Source: Anaerolineae bacterium (GTDB lineage Bacteria; Chloroflexota; Anaerolineae; Promineifilales; Promineifilaceae). From it: DNA of 64,000 bases. Location of the stretch: the NCBI GenBank assembly GCA_028277515.1, contig JANQGC010000280.1, positions 77,516-141,515 on the forward strand, written 5' to 3'. The translations under genes and the position numbers were made by a program. Shown in pieces: positions 59,194 through 64,000 of this stretch. Within the stretch, counting starts at the first letter, position 1. Each line of letters starts with the position of its first letter. Below the pieces are notes generated by a model that was not told where the DNA came from, did no database searches, and saw nothing but the letters and a program-made list of their open reading frames with translations.

Positions 59194-59589
59194 ATGGCAG
59201 ACACTAAGGAAACTCAAACATCAGTCAACGGCATTGAGGATGTAAAAACGTATATTCATCAGCACACCGCCCTATTGCTAAATCGTGAACGATTAGCCGA
59301 CATGGCAGGCTTCTCCGTACCCCATTTCCACCGCATTTTTACCGCCGAGATAGGTGAGAATATTGCCGCTTACGTGCGGCGGGTGCGCTTAGAACGCGCT
59401 GCAAATAAGCTCATTATGGGTGCTGTTGATATTACGGAAGTTTCCCTGGCCGCAGGGTATAAGAGTCATGCAGCTTTTAGTAAGGCATTTAAACAACACT
59501 ATGGGTTTACACCTAGTCAATTTAGAGAACTGGATTTTCTAACTGCATTGCAGACGATTCGCAATGCAAAACCAAAAAAATCAGATTAA
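59194..59589 (+). CDS. Small AraC-family regulator
   Basis: 131 residues: a short N-terminus and then the two helix-turn-helices of AraC ('LLNRERLADMAGFSVPHFHR' and 'DITEVSLAAGYKSHAAFSKA', with 'FKQHYGFTPSQFRE'). There is no ligand domain, as in MarA/SoxS-like proteins. The ATG follows a GTG; no ribosome-binding site is evident, so a short leader is likely. It heads a run with a VOC protein (14-bp gap) and a DNA alkylation-repair-like gene. Confidence 0.88.
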   Translation: MADTKETQTSVNGIEDVKTYIHQHTALLLNRERLADMAGFSVPHFHRIFTAEIGENIAAYVRRVRLERAANKLIMGAVDITEVSLAAGYKSHAAFSKAFKQHYGFTPSQFRELDFLTALQTIRNAKPKKSD

Positions 59590-59603
59590 AAGGAGATTTT
59601 GAT

Positions 59604-60002
59604 ATGTTAAAGATCAAATTGACCAGTGTATCAATTGATGATTATGAAAAAGCCCTGCACTTTTATACTGAGATTTTGGGCTTCGTAAAGAAACACGATA
59701 TTGCGCTTGCAAACGGTGATCGTTGGATAACCGTTGTCTCTCCGGCCGAACCGAATGGCACAGAATTACTGTTGGAACCGAACGCCGGATACCCGGCAAT
59801 GAAGGCATTAAAAAAGTCATTGGTTGCCGATAGCATCCCATTTACGGCATTTGAAGTTGATGATATACAGGCTGAATATCAACGCCTGAGACAATTGGGC
59901 GTGAAATTTACCATGGAACCAACGAATGTGGGTCAGTCTACCATCGCTGCATTCGATGATACATGCGGCAATCTAATTCAGATTTATCAGATAAATGATT
60001 AG
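59604..60002 (+). CDS. VOC-family (glyoxalase/bleomycin-resistance fold) protein
   Basis: 132 residues with two beta-alpha-beta-beta-beta units: 'LTSVSIDDYEKALHFYTEIL' and 'IPFTAFEVDDIQAEYQRLRQ', ending 'AAFDDTCGNLIQIYQ', whose Glu/Gln positions usually carry the metal ligand. The Asp/His pattern is weak, so binding rather than catalysis is possible. AAAGGAG precedes the ATG. Its place after an AraC regulator suggests a stress- or antibiotic-response role. Confidence 0.85.
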   Translation: MLKIKLTSVSIDDYEKALHFYTEILGFVKKHDIALANGDRWITVVSPAEPNGTELLLEPNAGYPAMKALKKSLVADSIPFTAFEVDDIQAEYQRLRQLGVKFTMEPTNVGQSTIAAFDDTCGNLIQIYQIND

Positions 60003-60029
60003 ACTATGAAGCAAGGAGTAAACACTGAT

Positions 60030-60698
60030 ATGATGACGCTCGAAGAAACGCTTACGCAGCTTGAAGCCCTGGGCAGTGAGAAAATGCGTGCCCAGAACAG
60101 AAAGAATGGTGCCGGTGACAATCAATTCGGTGTCCGTCTTGGCGAGATTCGGAAGCTGGCGAAGCAGATCAAGACCAACCGCGCGTTGGGTTTGGCTCTT
60201 TGGGAAACCGAGAACATTGACGCCAGGCTCCTGGCAATTCTCCTGATTAAACCAAAGACCTTGTCAGCAGATCAGGTGGATGAGATGGTACGATCTGTCA
60301 CCTTTGTGCAAGTGGCGGACTGGCTCAACGCCTATATCGTGAAACATCATCCCCACAGAGAGACGCTTCGCCAAGAGTGGATGAACAGTGACGACCCGAT
60401 GGTTGCCCGTGCCGGATGGAACCTAACTAGCATAAGGGTTGTCAAAAGCCCAGAAGGGATCGACATCCCATTGCTTTTGGGTCGCATTGAGTCTGAAATG
60501 GGAGATGCTGCTCCAGAAGCGCAATGGACGATGAACAATTGTCTTGCGGAAATCGGAATTCACTTTCCTGAGCATCGTGAGCAAGCCATTGCCATTGGGG
60601 AGACATTGGGTGTATTTCGCGATTATCCTGTATCCAGGGGATGCACATCACCTTTTGCCCCAATCTGGATCAAGGAAATGGTAGGCCGACAAGGATAA
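60030..60698 (+). CDS. DNA alkylation repair (AlkD-like) HEAT-repeat protein
   Basis: About 222 residues from MMTLEETLTQLEAL; AAGGAG lies 11 bases upstream, while an ATG 24 bp earlier has none. The protein is a run of helices ('NQFGVRLGEIRKLAKQIKTN', 'DARLLAILLIKPKTLSADQV', 'AQWTMNNCLAEIG') like AlkD-type HEAT-repeat proteins. AlkD excises bulky alkylated bases. Whether this branch keeps that activity is unknown. It ends the AraC-VOC operon. Confidence 0.75.
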   Translation: MMTLEETLTQLEALGSEKMRAQNRKNGAGDNQFGVRLGEIRKLAKQIKTNRALGLALWETENIDARLLAILLIKPKTLSADQVDEMVRSVTFVQVADWLNAYIVKHHPHRETLRQEWMNSDDPMVARAGWNLTSIRVVKSPEGIDIPLLLGRIESEMGDAAPEAQWTMNNCLAEIGIHFPEHREQAIAIGETLGVFRDYPVSRGCTSPFAPIWIKEMVGRQG

Positions 60699-60717
60699 AC
60701 TATCTTATCCCAACTAT

Positions 60718-61671
60718 TTATTCAGTCGATAACCCTTGCAACGCCAAATTCACCGCTCCCCATGTTGGCGCATCGGAATCAGCGGGCAGCACGCTAATCT
60801 TGCTTGCCAACAGCATTTCACTCGCCAGATCCGATTCCTTCCGAATATGGAAAAGGGCACAATTTAACGGATCTAAAAATGACGAACCTGCCCGTGTCAC
60901 GCCCCCGCCTAATACCAGTCTCTCCACATCATAAAGCATGACGAGCATTTGGATGGACCGGGCCAGATATCTGCTGGCCCGTTTGATGATCGAAACGGCC
61001 GTTTCCTCTCCCCGATCGGCCGCATCATAAACATCCCTGGCCGAAACCGCTCTTTCAAGCGCCGGCCGGTGAGCCACCTGCCATTCACGAGCAATTGCCG
61101 GACCTGAGGCAACCGCCTCCAAACAGCCGCGCGCCCCGCATCTGCAAACAGCCCCTTCCGGCTCAAAAAGCACATGGCCGATTTCACCCGCCATGCCATT
61201 GCTTCCCCGGTAAATTTGTCCATTCAACACCAACCCCGCCGAAATGCCGGTGCCGACACTGAGATAACCAAACTGGTAAATTTTTTCATGGTCGGGTTGG
61301 GCGATGAAAGCGCCGAGAGCGGCCGTGCGCACATCATTCTCTACAAAGATAGGCACGTCAAAAGCGGATGAAAGCTGCTCACCAAATGGAAAAGAAACCA
61401 GGTTCAAGTTGACCGCCATTTTAATCTCACCACTGTTAAGATTAACCCTTCCCGGCAGTCCCGCGCCAATAGCGGTAAGCTGCTGCGGCCCAACTCTCGC
61501 TTCCCGGAGCGCATAGTGGATCGTTTGCACAACCCCCTCCATCAATTTGGTCGGATCGGACACGTCGGTTTTGGAAACAGCACGGGAGCGGATTGTCAAA
61601 TCCTGATCGACGACCAAGACGGCCGTTTTAGTGCCTCCGATATCCAATCCAACAAACATAGGGGTATTCAT
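60718..61671 (-). CDS. ROK-family sugar kinase or regulator
   Basis: 317 residues starting 'MNTPMFVGLDIGGTKTAVLV', with 'SVGTGISAGLVLNGQIYRG', the zinc motif 'CRCGARGCLEAVASG' and 'LVLGGGVTRAG'. No N-terminal DNA-binding domain is present, so it is a kinase of glucose, mannose or N-acetylglucosamine rather than a repressor. It follows the GH3 hexosaminidase genes, which suggests it phosphorylates released amino sugar. The promoter carries a ROK-type palindrome, so another ROK repressor is expected elsewhere. Confidence 0.88.
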   Translation of the reverse strand: MNTPMFVGLDIGGTKTAVLVVDQDLTIRSRAVSKTDVSDPTKLMEGVVQTIHYALREARVGPQQLTAIGAGLPGRVNLNSGEIKMAVNLNLVSFPFGEQLSSAFDVPIFVENDVRTAALGAFIAQPDHEKIYQFGYLSVGTGISAGLVLNGQIYRGSNGMAGEIGHVLFEPEGAVCRCGARGCLEAVASGPAIAREWQVAHRPALERAVSARDVYDAADRGEETAVSIIKRASRYLARSIQMLVMLYDVERLVLGGGVTRAGSSFLDPLNCALFHIRKESDLASEMLLASKISVLPADSDAPTWGAVNLALQGLSTE

Positions 61672-61681
61672 CTCAACTTTG

Positions 61682-61733
61682 TTAGTTAATTTAACTTACT
61701 AAAAAGTATACAATGGACAACGACCGTCGTCAA
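61682..61733 (-). promoter_or_regulatory. ROK gene promoter with TTAGT-N11-ACTAA operator
   Basis: Minus-strand TTGACG (61728-61733) and TATACT (61705-61710) with a 17-bp spacer. The 21-bp imperfect palindrome at 61682-61702 (TTAGT...ACTAA, 8 of 10 positions paired) covers the predicted start site. This resembles XylR/NagC-type ROK operators. Confidence 0.7.
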
Positions 61734-61738
61734 GCCAT

Positions 61739-63316
61739 TCACCCATGACCCTGACCGGCCAAACCATCGACAGTTACCGGTAAACGGCCACGAAAGGGAA
61801 TGCGCCCCCACAAAGCCCCCGCCAAGGCCTGCATTGATGGATCTAGAATGGAGTAAGTGCAGATTTGCGTCTGCGCCTGGTTGTAAGCCGCCAGGTCATA
61901 AGGCGTGCGCAGGGCAATTGTCACCAACGGCACATCCAGCTTGAGTAGCTCATTTGCCAACAGCGCCTGCCCTTCATCCATCCCGGCATCAATCGTGCCC
62001 AACAACAGCAGATCATATTCGGCAGCCTTTTCTCGCAGCGACGCCACCTCTCCAGCCGGCAGCCCTTGATCGAACAATATTTCTTCGACATGGGAATGGT
62101 AAGCTCTTATCGCCGCCGCCAAAGACGGCCGTACAAAGGAGGATGTATCAGCAGGCGTCAAATTTCGCGGGCAGGGCATGAACAGCCCAATGCGCGCCTG
62201 GTCATCCAGCTTTAATGGCAGCAGCCCGCGTTCATCCCGCACAAGGGTCAACGAACGTTCGGCCACCTCGCGTGCCAATTCCCGGTGCGCCAAACAGCTA
62301 ATCACATCCAGATCGGGCTGATCCTGTTCGCCTAGCCACGCCTTAAACCCCTAAATTCGTCCCACCGACGGTTGTATATGTTGATCCCCAATCAATCCTC
62401 GCCCATAAGCCAGTTCCAACCCGGCGTACAATCGTTCCTGCACATCACCATCGGCCGTCAGCAGCAATAGATCCACACCGGCGCGGGCGGCAGCGATCAC
62501 ATCAACAATCTGACCGGCCCCTTGTGTAATCGCTCCCATATCCAGGGCATCGCTAATCGTCACCCCCGCAAAACCCAATTCATGGCGCAATAAATCATCC
62601 ATGACCACCTTCGACAGCGTCGCCGGCGTTTCCCGGTCACCGGTTAAGGCGGGAATGGCAAAGTGTCCGCTCATGGCCAGCTTCACCCCGGAGCGAATGG
62701 CCGCCCGAAACGGCCGTAATTCCACTTCTTCCAGCTCATTCCTGCTGCGCTCGATCAGCGGCATCTGGTAATGGGGATCCACCGCCGCCTGTCCGCTGCC
62801 CGGAAAATGCTTCATCGTCGCCGCCACACCGGCCGATTGCAAACCTTGAACCATGGCCGCTACCATTTCTTCAGCCGGTGCCGGGTCATCGCCAAAGGTG
62901 CGTACCCCGGCGACCGGATTGCGGGGGTTGCTGTTCAAATCGCAATTGGGTACATAGTTGACCTGCACCCCCATGGCAGCCATTTCCAGGCCCATCGCTC
63001 GACCCACCCGGCGCGTCAGGTCCGCATCCTGAGCGGCGGCCAGGGCCATACTTCCGGGAAAAGGGGTCGTGCCCTCGCCCAGAGCCATCAGTTGTCCCCC
63101 CTCTTGATCGGCGGCGATAATCAACGGCGGCCGTCCAGCCTGAACCGCCGCCCGCTGCAAACCCTGGACCAGTTCCCTGACCTGCCCCGGACTGCGTACA
63201 TTCAAATGGCGAAACAGCGTGAACCCGGCCACCGGCCGTTCCGCCAGCCAGCGCAATATCCTTTCCGGCGGCTCATCCCCCGCAAACGCCAGCATCAGTT
63301 TATGACCAATCATCAA
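61739..63316 (-). pseudogene. GH3 beta-N-acetylhexosaminidase interrupted by an in-frame TAG
   Basis: The first 321 codons encode the NagZ-like catalytic barrel: 'PLIIAADQEGGQLMALGEGT', 'VNYVPNCDLNSNPRNPV', 'MKHFPGSGQAAVDPH' (Lys-His pair) and the nucleophile region 'TISDALDMGAI'. TAG then falls at 62351-62353, and the same frame continues for 203 codons as 'GFKAWLGEQDQPDLDVISCL' and the GH3 C-terminal domain. Relatives read '...RI-LRLKAWLG', so a single base change from a sense codon explains it. Either the gene is dead or it yields a stand-alone catalytic domain; NagZ works without the C-terminal part. Confidence 0.85.
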
Positions 63317-63374
63317 TCACATTCATCCTATTTTTGCGATTGCCCTGTAGCGCAAAAAGCCTTTTTTACGCAAA

Positions 63375-63400
63375 GAACAAATTAGGCAATTTGTTCTACA
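63375..63400. repeat. GAACAAATT-AGGC-AATTTGTTC palindromic repeat
   Basis: A 9-bp perfect stem with a 4-base loop followed by TACA. It shares 22 identical bases with 34672-34693. It lies between the GH3 gene start and the end of the partial ROK gene. Confidence 0.7.
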
Positions 63401-63406
63401 TCACGC

Positions 63407-64000
63407 TCAAATCACCCCTAACTCGCGCGATAAAACCAGCGCCGCTGCGCCGAGGATAATAATATCCGCTCCCAAATCACTGAGCGCAATTTGCGTATTT
63501 TCGGCGATGCGCTTGAGCACACGGCGCTCTACCTCTGCACCAATTGCCCCTAGCAAAAAATCGCCAAATCGCGCCGTGCGCCCACAAATGATCACATGCT
63601 CGATATCCAACAAAGAGACGGTAAAGGCCACGGCCGTTCCCAAATAGCGCCCAACCTGGGCGATCAATGCCTCCACCTGCGCATCACCCGCTGCAAATGC
63701 CCCCAGTACCACATCCGTTGTAACCGTCTCATTAGCCGCCGCCAGCCGACCCATAATCGAATCCGGCTCTTTTTCGGCGATGATCCGGCCCTCTTCAATA
63801 ATCGCCCGGCTGCTGGCCACCGTTTCCAGGCAGCCACGACGACCGCAGGTGCACAACCGCCCGCCATCAACCACCGTCACGTGGCCAATCTCCCCCTGGC
63901 TGGCATGATCGCCGGCAAAAACACGGCCGTCGAGCACAATCCCCGCGCTGATCCCGATGCCAGCCTTGATCACCACCAGGTTGGAGATTTTATCTCCCCG
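63407..64000 (-). CDS. ROK-family protein, C-terminal part (runs off the window)
   Basis: The 197 visible residues begin inside the sequence ('NLVVIKAGIGISAGIVLDG') and carry the ROK zinc motif 'CTCGRRGCLETVASS' and a 'GRYLGTAVAFTVSLLDIEHV' helix. The N-terminus, with either an ATP motif or a DNA-binding domain, lies beyond the edge, so kinase and repressor cannot be told apart. Position upstream of the GH3 gene in the same orientation makes a local repressor of amino-sugar genes plausible. Confidence 0.82.
   Translation of the reverse strand, partial: RGDKISNLVVIKAGIGISAGIVLDGRVFAGDHASQGEIGHVTVVDGGRLCTCGRRGCLETVASSRAIIEEGRIIAEKEPDSIMGRLAAANETVTTDVVLGAFAAGDAQVEALIAQVGRYLGTAVAFTVSLLDIEHVIICGRTARFGDFLLGAIGAEVERRVLKRIAENTQIALSDLGADIIILGAAALVLSRELGVI

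Noticed and set aside
62351..62353. Programmed readthrough or pyrrolysine at the GH3 TAG
   Set aside because: No supporting RNA structure is visible, GH3 enzymes do not use pyrrolysine, and a one-base nonsense change explains it.

Overview
The window looks like a chromosomal segment of a heterotrophic bacterium of roughly 50% GC. I infer Chloroflexota (Anaerolineae or a neighbouring class). The grounds are very large secreted TSP3/LamG and FG-GAP proteins, one with a C-terminal 'YLPLLS...YFPTISN' tail, the HTH-citrate synthase fusion, the MttB/corrinoid/activase set, and extreme over-use of the palindrome CGGCCG. No rRNA, tRNA or CRISPR array was found, so the phylum is an inference.

Region 1 (1-14.3 kb) is a corrinoid-dependent catabolic block on the minus strand. 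It encodes a BMP-type (nucleoside/purine class) ABC transporter, a Rieske oxygenase, a methyltetrahydrofolate:corrinoid methyltransferase, an 8-oxoguanine-deaminase-like amidohydrolase, a corrinoid protein, an MttB-family methyltransferase and a ferredoxin-ASKHA corrinoid activase. The start of a second corrinoid protein lies at the window edge. Divergently, a cobalamin riboswitch with its own terminator leads into a truncated secreted ORF that is translationally coupled to a TetR regulator. This suggests a B12-sensing inverter controlling B12-dependent genes.

Region 2 (14.4-20.5 kb) is a foreign-looking, AT-richer islet. It holds an intact-ended IS1-like element whose transposase is broken by a 7-bp duplication, followed by a compact RiPP locus: a 67-aa precursor with a TNTSC-TNTSC core, a radical SAM/SPASM maturase and a fused leader-binding/E1-like/YcaO cyclodehydratase.

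Region 3 (20.5-45.4 kb) carries an App1-type phosphatase, a radical SAM protein, a 3705-aa surface protein, DUF547 and DUF3891 genes, a QueG-like iron-sulfur protein, an FG-GAP secreted protein, and divergent citrate synthases sharing an operator. A ribbon-helix-helix/SRPBCC pair and a cation antiporter with a P-II-like partner complete it.

Region 4 (45.4-64 kb) begins with a probable selenoprotein: a peroxiredoxin-like gene with an in-frame TGA in a U-P-F-C motif and a SECIS-like hairpin just downstream. It continues with ABC exporters, a GHMP kinase with an internal deletion, a hydrolase/YafY-type regulator pair, an anchored surface protein, VapBC and BrnTA toxin-antitoxin systems around a decayed gene, small PadR and AraC operons, and an amino-sugar locus with two ROK proteins flanking a GH3 beta-N-acetylhexosaminidase gene split by an in-frame TAG.
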